From assembly GCF_009647655.1 (NCBI RefSeq), contig NZ_WJFD01000003.1, positions 372,001 through 436,000 of the forward strand: a DNA stretch of 64,000 bases, in the 5' to 3' direction. The notes beneath the pieces were generated by a model. It made no database searches, was not told the origin of the DNA, and was given only the letters and a program-made list of their open reading frames with translations. Shown here piece after piece: positions 19,601 to 26,765 of the stretch. How positions within the stretch are numbered: the stretch's first letter is position 1; every line of letters begins with the position of its first letter. Position numbers and translations under genes: made by a program. This DNA is from Chitinophaga sp. SYP-B3965 (GTDB lineage Bacteria > Bacteroidota > Bacteroidia > Chitinophagales > Chitinophagaceae).

Positions 19601-19654
19601 CAGGAGCAACATGAAGAACATGAGCAGTGGTTTTTTCGTTGTGCGATGTTGCAT
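16646..19654 (-). CDS. SusC/RagA-type TonB-dependent outer-membrane receptor
   Basis: The full-length 1002-residue receptor has a signal peptide (about 1-26), a CarboxypepD_reg-like domain (about 30-108, IKGTVTDENGKALPYASVKLKG), a TonB-box-like DEVVVVGYSNKKKSELT and a plug domain (LRGISSINATQSPLFVIDG, TAMYGSQANGGVIIITTKK). A 22-strand barrel ends in the typical aromatic FLFNINLRF. It imports a substrate captured by the SusD next to it. It lies 57 bp downstream of the M19 dipeptidase gene in the same orientation, with no terminator between. Confidence 0.96.
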   Translation of the reverse strand: MQHRTTKKPLLMFFMLLLVSLQVVARTPADIKGTVTDENGKALPYASVKLKGTDRGTTTDVNGHFLLPAPENGNHVLIISYVGYTTTEVTVSGNTAVNVALKPTAAIDEVVVVGYSNKKKSELTSAVTVVSEEKLKDVTSNNIGTMLQGKVAGLQVVNSAGTPGAAPEIRLRGISSINATQSPLFVIDGIIGGSYDPNDVESVTVLKDAGATAMYGSQANGGVIIITTKKAKAGKNRYEAKITTGFRTPDFGKMDMMNGSQLYEYQKELYRDYVPGQTDNSYKIDLLKFYSERPLTIRDQDHSWLDAIFKPAFMQNYFFSFAGKTEKADHYVGLSFYNEKGTFMNTDFKRVNLRANTNYRFNDHIRVTNNINISAANGKSYDYMDIYYAYLNLPWDNPYDSTGRARYVDGNSPFKWWSRDKINPIHTIENSSHKYKSFDVNYDLALNIDITNWLSFSSSNRGAVNFSKGSNFFSPTTAGVYHGTGYLAEETILTYGGITNNIFQFKFNMGDHSISGLAGIAIEGSQTELSGASGKGLPIGLNVLNVVSNSQAVRGFYNQSFVQSFISQVNYSFRNKYILTGSYRVDGSSAFPTKNRYGSFPAVSAAWLVNKESFLEKSRTVDNLKIRASYGVTGTQDIGAARYLGLYSLNSQYNAQVGAVPLQLPSPELTWESKYQANAGFDLGLFNSRVNITFDVYKNITKNLLLEVSQPLSVGIEKRWDNVGEIVNTGTEIGLNTLNIKTKDFAWSTDFNINFNKNKLQKLPSNIINTGSWSISQIYRNGGNLYEFYMPKWLGVNPATGAPQWEVITKDANGVETGRQATSDYAAATYQEVGSALPNLQGGMTNEFSYKQFSLRVNAYFIEGNKVFSNNLRFVMNDGSEPYLNQAVLPKDHNIWTKPGDVATNPSPQNAANSTETSSRYLMDGSFIAIRNITFSYSLPLSRLKMEGVTFSLSADNVWTFTKFVGQDPQTTITPQAFVTPGVSDFKYPNNRQFLFNINLRF

Positions 19655-19711
19655 GATTTTTGGTTGTTTGGTTACGAAAAATATTCAGTATAGGGTTCTC
19701 ACAACAACGGA

Positions 19712-20767
19712 TCATATCCATGCTTTGCGTAAAAAAGCTAACCAGTTCTTATGGAAGATGTTTTCGATGTCCGCTTTACGGTATCCCCTTCTTTCCAATA
19801 ACACTTCCAGTTTTTGCAGGTCTGCGATGGTATCTATATCGTAAGGTGACTGCTCCGTCCCGAACATTCCATCCAGGTCACTGCCAATGGCCACATGGTT
19901 ACTATTGCCTGCCAGCTGGCAAATGTGATCGTAGTGGTCAATTAATAATTCAAGGCTAACATGTTCTTTCACCGGATCTGATTGCCTCATTTGCCAGCCA
20001 CTCTTTAACATCCATGCATCCAGCACACCGCCAATAACACTGCCCCGTTCTATCAATACTTTGATCTGTTCATCAGATAACTGACGTTGATGATCTACCA
20101 ATGTTCTGCAATTATGATGGCTGGCCCAGATATTCCCTTTATACAATGTAGTAGCCTGTTTGAATCCTTCATCCGTTAAATGCGTTACATCCAGGATCAT
20201 GTTGAGTGCATCCATTTCCTTCAGGAGTTCAATACCCTTAGGGCTGAGTGGTCCCGTTTCTCCGGTGCCTGGGGCATATCGGCCAGGGCCGTAATGTGCA
20301 GGGCCGAGGGCGCGTAATCCATTCCTGTAAGCTTTTTCCAGGTAAGAAATATTTACCAGTGAATCTGCTCCTTCCAGGCTAAGGATATAACCAACCGGCT
20401 TCGTCTGATCCCACTGTTCAATCTGTTTATTCAGTTCCTGCAGGTTGGTGATCTGTTTCATTTCTCCGGCATCTTCCATAACCCTGTACCAGGCCAGCTG
20501 GCCTTGCGTTTGCGCCCATGCCTGTTCCGGAGAATTCCATCCCGGAAGTTTACTTCCCTTTTCAACATACCGGGCAATCTGCGTAGCTACTACCAAACCG
20601 ATGTTCCCGGCACGCAGGTCTTGCAATGATACTGTTCCTTTTGCACGATCCGGTTTATCCGTCATGCCATACTCCCTTTCCCTGATGGCAGTAACATGCT
20701 GTTTCAGGTCCCTGTTCCACTCCAGGGCATTCATGGCAAGGTCCAGGTGTGCATCAATGATCATCAT
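19712..20767 (-). CDS. M19 family (membrane/renal) dipeptidase
   Basis: This 351-residue cytosolic protein has M19 metallopeptidase motifs: metal-binding HLD in IDAHLDLAMN, LEGADSL, metal histidines in ASHHNCRTLVDHQRQLSDEQI and C-terminal VAIGSDLDG. M19 enzymes hydrolyse dipeptides, including those with a D- or dehydro-residue at the C-terminus, with two zinc ions. There is no signal peptide, unlike many bacterial homologues. It overlaps the dehydrogenase gene by 4 bp and sits upstream of SusC/SusD, so it probably processes an imported compound; the substrate is inference. Confidence 0.88.
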   Translation of the reverse strand: MMIIDAHLDLAMNALEWNRDLKQHVTAIREREYGMTDKPDRAKGTVSLQDLRAGNIGLVVATQIARYVEKGSKLPGWNSPEQAWAQTQGQLAWYRVMEDAGEMKQITNLQELNKQIEQWDQTKPVGYILSLEGADSLVNISYLEKAYRNGLRALGPAHYGPGRYAPGTGETGPLSPKGIELLKEMDALNMILDVTHLTDEGFKQATTLYKGNIWASHHNCRTLVDHQRQLSDEQIKVLIERGSVIGGVLDAWMLKSGWQMRQSDPVKEHVSLELLIDHYDHICQLAGNSNHVAIGSDLDGMFGTEQSPYDIDTIADLQKLEVLLERRGYRKADIENIFHKNWLAFLRKAWI

Positions 20768-21756
20768 GGTTTCTCCGCATTTACTTCCTTCATTTTTCTT
20801 TTTACCACATCCGCCGGGTATTTCAGCGCCAGCTTCCTGATCTCATAGCTGAACTCTGTAAATGTTTCTTCCCATAACCTCGCTTCCTCTTCCGTGTATT
20901 CATAAAACCCCTTCCCGTTCAAAACACCCTTCCCGCCTTGCTTCACAATATCATCTATGAGTTTAGGTATCTCTGTTTGATTATTCAATGTAGGGAAGAG
21001 GTCTTTCATCACAGTGTGATAAGCCGGTACACCTGTAAGGTCCATCCAGCGGAATACGCCCACCAGCGTCATCCAGTAACCTGCATTATTACGACAGGCC
21101 CTGTCTACATCTTCTACAGTGGCATAACCATTTTCAACGAGATAGAAAGCCTCCCGGTACATGGCATACATCAGCCGGTTAGTAATAAAACCGCGGATGT
21201 CTTTACGTACAAGTGTCGGTTCTTTCCCCCAGCGGTGTGACAGCTCATAGAGTGATTCCGCGAGTGCGACATCTGTTTTTTCCCCGCAGGTCACTTCCAG
21301 GAACCTCGTGGTGTGGGAAGGTTCATGCCAGTGCAGGCCCATGAACCTGTTGGGAAAACTCGTGAATTCCTGTAGCAGCGTGATGGGCAGCGCCGATGTA
21401 TTGGAAGCCAGCAAAGCTCCCGGAGAGAGATATGTTTCAATATGTTTGAACACCGCTTTCTTCACATCCAGATTTTCTATCGTGCATTCAATCACCAGAT
21501 CACAGGGGCTTAAGGTGGCATAATCTTCTGTGATCAGCAGGTTTTGCAAATACACATCCGGTACTTCTTCTATCATGTCGTCTTCCCAGGATTTTTGCAA
21601 ATGATGTTTTATCCGTTCTTCCGCAAGATCAAGGTCTGACGGCAAAGGAGCCAGCGCCACTACTTTATGCCCTGCCATTAAAAGACAGGTAGTGATACTG
21701 CAGCCCATCAAACCTAATCCTACTACTCCTATTGTTATCTCATTAGTTTGCTTCAT
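20764..21756 (-). CDS. 3-hydroxyacyl-CoA dehydrogenase-family oxidoreductase
   Basis: This 330-residue protein has the HAD NAD-binding domain (VGLGLMGCSITTCLLMAGHKV; DLVIECTIENLDVKKAVF; SNTSALPIT) and the C-terminal helical domain (GFITNRLMYAMYREAFYLVE, DVDRACRNNAGYWMTLVG). The catalytic-His region reads GLHWHEPSHTTRFLEV in place of the fatty-acid enzymes' HFFNP. The family also includes carnitine and L-gulonate dehydrogenases, and this stand-alone form without a hydratase domain fits such a small-molecule role. It overlaps its neighbours RidA and M19 by 4 bp each. Confidence 0.86.
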   Translation of the reverse strand: MKQTNEITIGVVGLGLMGCSITTCLLMAGHKVVALAPLPSDLDLAEERIKHHLQKSWEDDMIEEVPDVYLQNLLITEDYATLSPCDLVIECTIENLDVKKAVFKHIETYLSPGALLASNTSALPITLLQEFTSFPNRFMGLHWHEPSHTTRFLEVTCGEKTDVALAESLYELSHRWGKEPTLVRKDIRGFITNRLMYAMYREAFYLVENGYATVEDVDRACRNNAGYWMTLVGVFRWMDLTGVPAYHTVMKDLFPTLNNQTEIPKLIDDIVKQGGKGVLNGKGFYEYTEEEARLWEETFTEFSYEIRKLALKYPADVVKRKMKEVNAEKP

Positions 21757-22151
21757 ACGGCAGTTTTATGGATTTTTGCAATGGCATCTATTTCTACTTT
21801 GATACCGTGACCTAATACAGACTGCACGGTTGTTCTGGCAGGTTTCACACCTTTAAAAAAAGAAGCGTACACTGCATTGAATCCACTAAACTCATGAATG
21901 TCTGTAAGGTGCACAGTGCATTTCACCACATCATCCCATGTGCAGCCTGCTTCTTCCAGGATGCAGCCAATGTTGTGCATGGTCAATGCCGTTTCACTTT
22001 CAATTGTATCCAGTTTAAACTGACTGGTGGTGAAATCAATGGGGCCCTGGCCGCTGATAAAAAGCCAGCCGTCCATCACCACACCGGCTGAATAAGCGCC
22101 GGTGGTGAATTTCTCTTTGTTCTCCGGATGAATTATTTCCTGTTTAAGCAT
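21753..22151 (-). CDS. RidA family protein (enamine/imine deaminase-like)
   Basis: This 132-residue YjgF/YER057c/UK114-family protein shows GAYSAGVVMDGWLFISGQGPID, the subunit-interface run ALTMHNIGCILEEAGCTWDDVVKCTVHLTDI, and the C-terminal block PARTTVQSVLG with the conserved Arg, then VEIDAIA. Canonical RidA hydrolyses reactive enamine/imine intermediates. It lies between the SDR (12-bp gap) and the dehydrogenase (4-bp overlap). In this setting a pathway role in amino-compound breakdown is plausible but unproven. Confidence 0.92.
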   Translation of the reverse strand: MLKQEIIHPENKEKFTTGAYSAGVVMDGWLFISGQGPIDFTTSQFKLDTIESETALTMHNIGCILEEAGCTWDDVVKCTVHLTDIHEFSGFNAVYASFFKGVKPARTTVQSVLGHGIKVEIDAIAKIHKTAV

Positions 22152-22163
22152 AAGATGTATTTA

Positions 22164-22910
22164 TTAGTAAGTAGCACGCCCGCCAGACAGATCAAAAGTG
22201 AACCCGGTTGTAAAACTGTTTTTAGCAGACACAATGAAAGCAGCCATACTGGCCAGCTCTTCCAATGTGCCACATCGCTTCATGGGTATTTTATCCGTCA
22301 TGTATTTCACCTGTGTTTCAGGCAATGCATCCACCAATGCTGTACGTACCACAGCAGGTGCCAGGGCATTGACAGTGATCCCTGTTTCTGCATATTCCTT
22401 CCCCTGTACTTTCGCCATGGCTATCACAGCTGCTTTGGACGCAGAGTAAGCCAGCATGCCTGCATTCCCTTCTTTACCGGCAATAGAAGCAATATGTAAG
22501 ATGCGGCCATAGTTATTGCTAAGCATATGTGGCAATACATACTTGGAAGTATAATAACTACCCATAAAATTCACATTAAAGACGGCTTGCAGGTTAGCCG
22601 TATCCACTTCATGGCTTTTAATATTGGTGATGCCTGTGATACCTGCGCTATTGATAAGCAGGTGTACCGTCCCAAATCTTTTAATGGCTGCAGCTACCGC
22701 ATCTTTCACTTCGTTCTCATTGGTAACATCCACGGCAAATACTTCGGTATCACCTTCCAGCGAAGCGGATAATTCGATCAGTTTTTCTTTATCCTTATCA
22801 AACAAAGCTATATGTATGTTATGCTGCGACAGCTCTCTCGCAATAGCAGCCCCAAGCCCTGAGGCCGCTCCCGTTATAATGGCTACCTGGTTATCTGTTC
22901 CCATTTTCAT
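22164..22910 (-). CDS. SDR family oxidoreductase (3-oxoacyl-ACP reductase-like)
   Basis: This 248-residue classical SDR has the cofactor motif TGAASGLGAA, INSAG (LLINSAGITG), catalytic IASIAGKEGNAGMLAYSASK with Ser, Tyr and Lys, and C-terminal TTGFTFDLSGGRATY. The second Met (residue 3) is an alternative start. The Asp after strand 2 (LFDKDKEK) favours NAD(H). It is the first gene of the long minus-strand operon, and the palindrome pair at 22964-23000 lies in its promoter region. Confidence 0.92.
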   Translation of the reverse strand: MKMGTDNQVAIITGAASGLGAAIARELSQHNIHIALFDKDKEKLIELSASLEGDTEVFAVDVTNENEVKDAVAAAIKRFGTVHLLINSAGITGITNIKSHEVDTANLQAVFNVNFMGSYYTSKYVLPHMLSNNYGRILHIASIAGKEGNAGMLAYSASKAAVIAMAKVQGKEYAETGITVNALAPAVVRTALVDALPETQVKYMTDKIPMKRCGTLEELASMAAFIVSAKNSFTTGFTFDLSGGRATY

Positions 22911-22963
22911 GTAATTTTCTGGTTTACCGTAAAATAGACCGCAGGGGGCATATATTTTTTCAA

Positions 22964-23000
22964 CAACCGGTTGTTCTATTTTATTTCAAACAACCGGTTG
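22964..23000. promoter_or_regulatory. Operator pair 1: two CAACCGGTTG palindromes
   Basis: Perfect 10-bp palindromes lie at 22964-22973 (within the 14-bp palindrome AACAACCGGTTGTT) and 22991-23000. Their centres are 27 bp apart. The central CpG and dyad symmetry are typical of LacI/GalR operators. They sit in the divergent promoter region between the SDR-led operon and the LacI gene, so the regulator probably controls both, including itself. Confidence 0.85.
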
Positions 23001-23043
23001 CCTTGTTTTTTGCGTAACTTGTAAGGGAAGCATACGCGCAAAT

Positions 23044-24066
23044 ATGGAATCTAAAAAGACGACCATTATTGATATTGCCAAACAACTGAATGTTTCAAAG
23101 TCAACCGTCTCCAGGGCATTAAGTGATCATCACAGCATCGGGTTAAGAACAAAAATGAGGGTACAGCAACTGGCGAAAGAGTTGAACTATGAACCAGACC
23201 AGACGGCCATATTCTTTAAGCAACGTAAAACATACCTGATAGGAGTGATCCTTCCTACTTTATCCAATACCTTCTTTGCTTCCATTGTTAGCGGCATAGA
23301 AGATGTGGGGTATAATAAGAACTATACCCTCCTGCTGGGCCAGTCCAGGGATGAGGAAGACCGGGAAAAGAAGATCGTGGAAACAATGAAAGATCATCGC
23401 GTAGATGGCATCCTTATTTCCATGGCCAAAAGTACCTATAACTATGAGCACTTCGAAATGCTGAAGAAGAACAACATCCCCACTGTTTTCTTTGACCGCA
23501 TCCCCCAAATGCAGGACATCCATTTCATTGCCAGCAAACTGGAATCCGGCATGCTGGAAGCCGTGAACCTCCTCGTGAAGAGAGGTAACAAACTCATCGC
23601 GCTGATCAATGGCCCTGAAAAAATGCCCGCCTGTAAAGAAAGATATGAAGCGTATATAAAAGCATTAAAGCAGAATAAAATAAAGGCAGAAGAGAAATAT
23701 GTGGTGCATACGGATATCACCGTAGAAGGCAATAATGCCGCCATGAAAGAACTGTTAGACCTCCCCAAACGCCCCACCGCCGTAATTGCTTTCAATGACT
23801 ATGTAGCCATGGATGTGATTCATTATGCGAAGCGGCACAAAGTAAAGATCAACAAAGACATCACCTTTATCAGCTTTGCCAACGAGGCCATTTGTAATTA
23901 CATGGACCATCCCCCACTGGCCTCCATAGAACAATTTCCCTACCAGCAAGGCGCCAAAGCTGCTGAGACATTACTCGAATTATTAGAACAGGGAAGTGAT
24001 GAAAACCAGAAGAACTTCCGCAATATCCTGTTGCCTTCGCAACTGGTGGTAAAAGTCACGAAATAA
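23044..24066 (+). CDS. LacI family transcriptional regulator
   Basis: The 340-residue protein opens with a LacI HTH (TTIIDIAKQLNVSKSTVSRALS) and hinge helix region (QLAKELNYEPDQTA), then a periplasmic-binding-protein-like effector domain (about 60-338: IGVILPTLSNTFFASIVSGIED; DGILISMAKS; PTAVIAFNDYVAMDVI; PPLASIEQFPYQQGAKAAETLLELL). Such proteins bind palindromic operators and release or bind DNA on sensing a sugar or related metabolite. Identical palindrome pairs on both sides of the gene mark its likely targets: the minus-strand operon from 22910 and the plus-strand genes from 24169. Confidence 0.95.
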   Translation: MESKKTTIIDIAKQLNVSKSTVSRALSDHHSIGLRTKMRVQQLAKELNYEPDQTAIFFKQRKTYLIGVILPTLSNTFFASIVSGIEDVGYNKNYTLLLGQSRDEEDREKKIVETMKDHRVDGILISMAKSTYNYEHFEMLKKNNIPTVFFDRIPQMQDIHFIASKLESGMLEAVNLLVKRGNKLIALINGPEKMPACKERYEAYIKALKQNKIKAEEKYVVHTDITVEGNNAAMKELLDLPKRPTAVIAFNDYVAMDVIHYAKRHKVKINKDITFISFANEAICNYMDHPPLASIEQFPYQQGAKAAETLLELLEQGSDENQKNFRNILLPSQLVVKVTK

Positions 24067-24072
24067 GCAGCA

Positions 24073-24109
24073 CAACCGGTTGTGCTAAATAAAATCGCAC
24101 AACCGGTTG
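24073..24109. promoter_or_regulatory. Operator pair 2: two CAACCGGTTG palindromes
   Basis: Perfect palindromes lie at 24073-24082 (extended to the 16-bp palindrome GCACAACCGGTTGTGC, 24070-24085) and 24100-24109. Their centres are again exactly 27 bp apart, matching pair 1. They lie 60 bp upstream of the beta-helix gene at 24169, where a LacI-type repressor would block its promoter. Confidence 0.85.
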
Positions 24110-24168
24110 TTGTTTTTTAGTATATACAATAAAGGATAAATTGAGGTTAACCAAATAAATTACATCCA

Positions 24169-26655
24169 ATGAAACTCAAACTCTACTACCTGTTGCTGGC
24201 CATTGCTATGGCCATCTTCCCCCGGTTGCTTTCTGCACAAAACCTGTACTATGTAGATGTTACTCACCCCACAATAGGCAGCGGTACTTCCGTTGACCCT
24301 TATAACAGTATCGGTCGTGCGCTCAACAATGTACCTTTTGTAAACGGCACCGGTGTTGATGCGGTGGTCTATATCAAAAGAGGTACTTATACCATTAACC
24401 CTGCAGATCAAACCACACAGATCTATATCACCGGAGCCAGGGGCGGATCTGCAGGGAAATATTTTACATTGAAAGCTTATCCCGGCGATGAAGGCCTGGT
24501 GATCATCAATGGCAGTAGTCTTACTACCAATCCCTTCTTCCCTTACATGGCAGCTATTGTAAGCACCAGTTATGTAAAGTTCGAAGGACTGACCTTTGCC
24601 AACTTAGGTAATACCAGCGGATACGGGATCCTGGCCCAGAACGTGGATAACATAGAAATAAAGAACTGTACCTTTTCCAATCTTAAATGGGATACAGATT
24701 CCGTACAATCAAAATACCCCATCAGCACCAGCAATTTCATCAACGCTATTGACATTTCCGGCACCACTTCCAGCATCAGCCTGATTGGTAATGTCTTTCA
24801 AAACCTCGCACTGGCATGGGGAGAAACCGTTAAAATTGCTGCAGGCAGTACAGGCATCACACAAACAGGCAGTACGTATTCCAACCTGATAGGCATCGCC
24901 TCTGATTATTATGTAAGCCTTTCAGGAAATGACACCACCGGCAACGGCTCCATTACCAAACCCTGGAAAACGATCAACAAAGCGATCAACACAGCCGGTA
25001 TCAACTATACCACCTCTCCCGCTTCCCTGATCAATGCACCCGTGAATATTTACTTACGCAGCGGTACACATAAACCTGCCGGTACTATCTTCATCAATGA
25101 ATTACGCGGCTCCAACAATAACTGGTTCAAGATCAAAAATTATCCGGGAGAACATCCTACGGTGAGTGGTGAAAACATCACCGCCAAGTTCTCTTCCATC
25201 TTTGCCATAGCCGGCGGAAAGAACGTGGCCATTGAAGGATTGAAAATAACGAAGCTCACCAACGATTCTACCCTTACCAACCAGCCACCGTCCATCGGAA
25301 CAAAGGATAGCCGCTTTGGTATTATCGTGAGTGGAAAAAGCGCTAACATCGTGATCAGGAAAAACGAGATCTTCGATCTTGCATGGACGCGCAATACCGT
25401 TAAACAAAAATTCCCCACCGCATTTGATAACCTCGGCGCTATTATGATCCTCGGCACCACGGATACTTCTATCCGCAATGTGGTAATAGACAGCAATACA
25501 GTGTATGAAATTGTACCGGGTTTTACTGAGGCTATTACCGTTAATGGAAATGTGGATTCCTTCAGCATCTCCAGCAACCTCGTATTTGATATCGCCAACA
25601 TTGGTATCGTAGCTGCAGGGAACTATCCATGGGTAGTAGATGATCCTAATTATACCGTTACCGCACCAAATAATAATGCCAAGAACGGCAGGATCGTGAA
25701 CAATACTGTTTACCGCTGCCTTTCTCCTATTGCAGTATCCGCCGGCATTTACCTGGATGGTTCGAGGAATGTAGTAGTGGAAGATAACCTCAGTTACTGG
25801 AATGGGGCCGGATGTTCTGTAGGTAATGAACAATACAACAGTACCAGTGGCGGCCATACGATCAGGAATAATGTATTCAAGGAAAACCTTTCTTCTGGTT
25901 TCTATTATGGCAGTATCAATACCACATCATGGGTGGAAGATTGTGTGGTGAAATGGAATACCATCAAACACAACTTCCGGATAGATACCGTTCTGTACAA
26001 TAAAGCCAACGGGCAATACGGAACATTAAGCCCCGGAGGAAGGTATGTGGAAATACAGGTATACCGCCTGCGGAACAGTAGTTTCTTTGAAAATGAGATC
26101 ACTTCCAACTCCAATATCATGACCGGATTCTTTAGAACACAATCTGGTTTAAGCTTCTATGATAATGAATATTATCCTGTATCAGACGATGCCTGCAATG
26201 CCCTGTTTGTACAAGACATGAACAATGATGGCGCTGTAGGGCTGCCACAGGATTCTATCTATTTTAGTTTTCATGGTTATGCAAAGTACACAGGATATGA
26301 CCAGGATGGTTCATCCTGTGCAGGGGATATCTATGATCCCAACGGCTGCGGTACTTTCCTGTTAAGTGAAGAGCTAATGACAGCTAAGATAGAAACCCCC
26401 TCTTCAGATCTTAAAATATCCGTATACCCTAACCCGGTTGTCAGCGATCTCTATGTGAATATTTCGCTGCCAGCCAGTGAAACACTCAACATACAGCTGG
26501 TAGATGTATCCGGCCAAACCTGGTTACAGCAAACCCGGAAGCTGGAAAAAGGTACACATCACATGAAACTGACCAATGTGAAAGACAAGCATCTGGCTGC
26601 GGGGATCTACTTCCTGCGGGTAGGAAAGAAAGTAGTTAAGCTGATCATTCCATAA
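24169..26655 (+). CDS. Exported right-handed beta-helix protein with T9SS sorting domain
   Basis: The 828-residue product has a signal peptide (about 1-24), two successive parallel-beta-helix modules and a C-terminal type IX secretion sorting domain (about 750-828, VYPNPVVSDLYVN ... AAGIYFLRV). The modules open with similar blocks: NLYYVDVTHPTIGSGTSVDP and DYYVSLSGNDTTGNGSITKP. These blocks are typical of DUF1565/pectate-lyase-like proteins. Repeated N-rich turns (IEIKNCTFSN, VVVEDNLSYWNG) fit helix coils. It is probably a surface polysaccharide lyase or binding protein; no catalytic residues can be assigned. Operator pair 2 precedes it. Confidence 0.85.
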   Translation: MKLKLYYLLLAIAMAIFPRLLSAQNLYYVDVTHPTIGSGTSVDPYNSIGRALNNVPFVNGTGVDAVVYIKRGTYTINPADQTTQIYITGARGGSAGKYFTLKAYPGDEGLVIINGSSLTTNPFFPYMAAIVSTSYVKFEGLTFANLGNTSGYGILAQNVDNIEIKNCTFSNLKWDTDSVQSKYPISTSNFINAIDISGTTSSISLIGNVFQNLALAWGETVKIAAGSTGITQTGSTYSNLIGIASDYYVSLSGNDTTGNGSITKPWKTINKAINTAGINYTTSPASLINAPVNIYLRSGTHKPAGTIFINELRGSNNNWFKIKNYPGEHPTVSGENITAKFSSIFAIAGGKNVAIEGLKITKLTNDSTLTNQPPSIGTKDSRFGIIVSGKSANIVIRKNEIFDLAWTRNTVKQKFPTAFDNLGAIMILGTTDTSIRNVVIDSNTVYEIVPGFTEAITVNGNVDSFSISSNLVFDIANIGIVAAGNYPWVVDDPNYTVTAPNNNAKNGRIVNNTVYRCLSPIAVSAGIYLDGSRNVVVEDNLSYWNGAGCSVGNEQYNSTSGGHTIRNNVFKENLSSGFYYGSINTTSWVEDCVVKWNTIKHNFRIDTVLYNKANGQYGTLSPGGRYVEIQVYRLRNSSFFENEITSNSNIMTGFFRTQSGLSFYDNEYYPVSDDACNALFVQDMNNDGAVGLPQDSIYFSFHGYAKYTGYDQDGSSCAGDIYDPNGCGTFLLSEELMTAKIETPSSDLKISVYPNPVVSDLYVNISLPASETLNIQLVDVSGQTWLQQTRKLEKGTHHMKLTNVKDKHLAAGIYFLRVGKKVVKLIIP

Positions 26656-26667
26656 GTTTTATCCAAA

Positions 26668-26689
26668 AGCCAGGGTTTGCGCCCTGGCT
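26668..26689 (+). terminator. Rho-independent terminator
   Basis: Stem AGCCAGGG / CCCTGGCT with a six-base loop, followed by TTTTTT; flanking A and T runs extend the stem. It lies 12 bp after the beta-helix gene stop, so the esterase gene downstream needs its own promoter. Confidence 0.9.
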
Positions 26690-26724
26690 TTTTTTGATAA
26701 TATAGAACCTGAAAAGGCTATTTT

Positions 26725-26732
26725 TAGCTTTG
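26725..26732 (+). promoter_or_regulatory. Bacteroidota -7 box TAGCTTTG
   Basis: Exact match to the TAnnTTTG consensus, about 34 bp upstream of the ATG at 26766. A -33 TTG at standard spacing is not clear. The box lies across a possible earlier start at 26730, which supports the ATG at 26766 as the real start. Confidence 0.5.
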
Positions 26733-26765
26733 TTTTATAATTTAGGGTACTATATTTTCACACAC

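Noticed and set aside
25102..25857. 251-codon minus-strand open frame inside the beta-helix gene
   Set aside because: It is a shadow of a clearly coding plus-strand gene; the composition is explained by the repeated helix codons.
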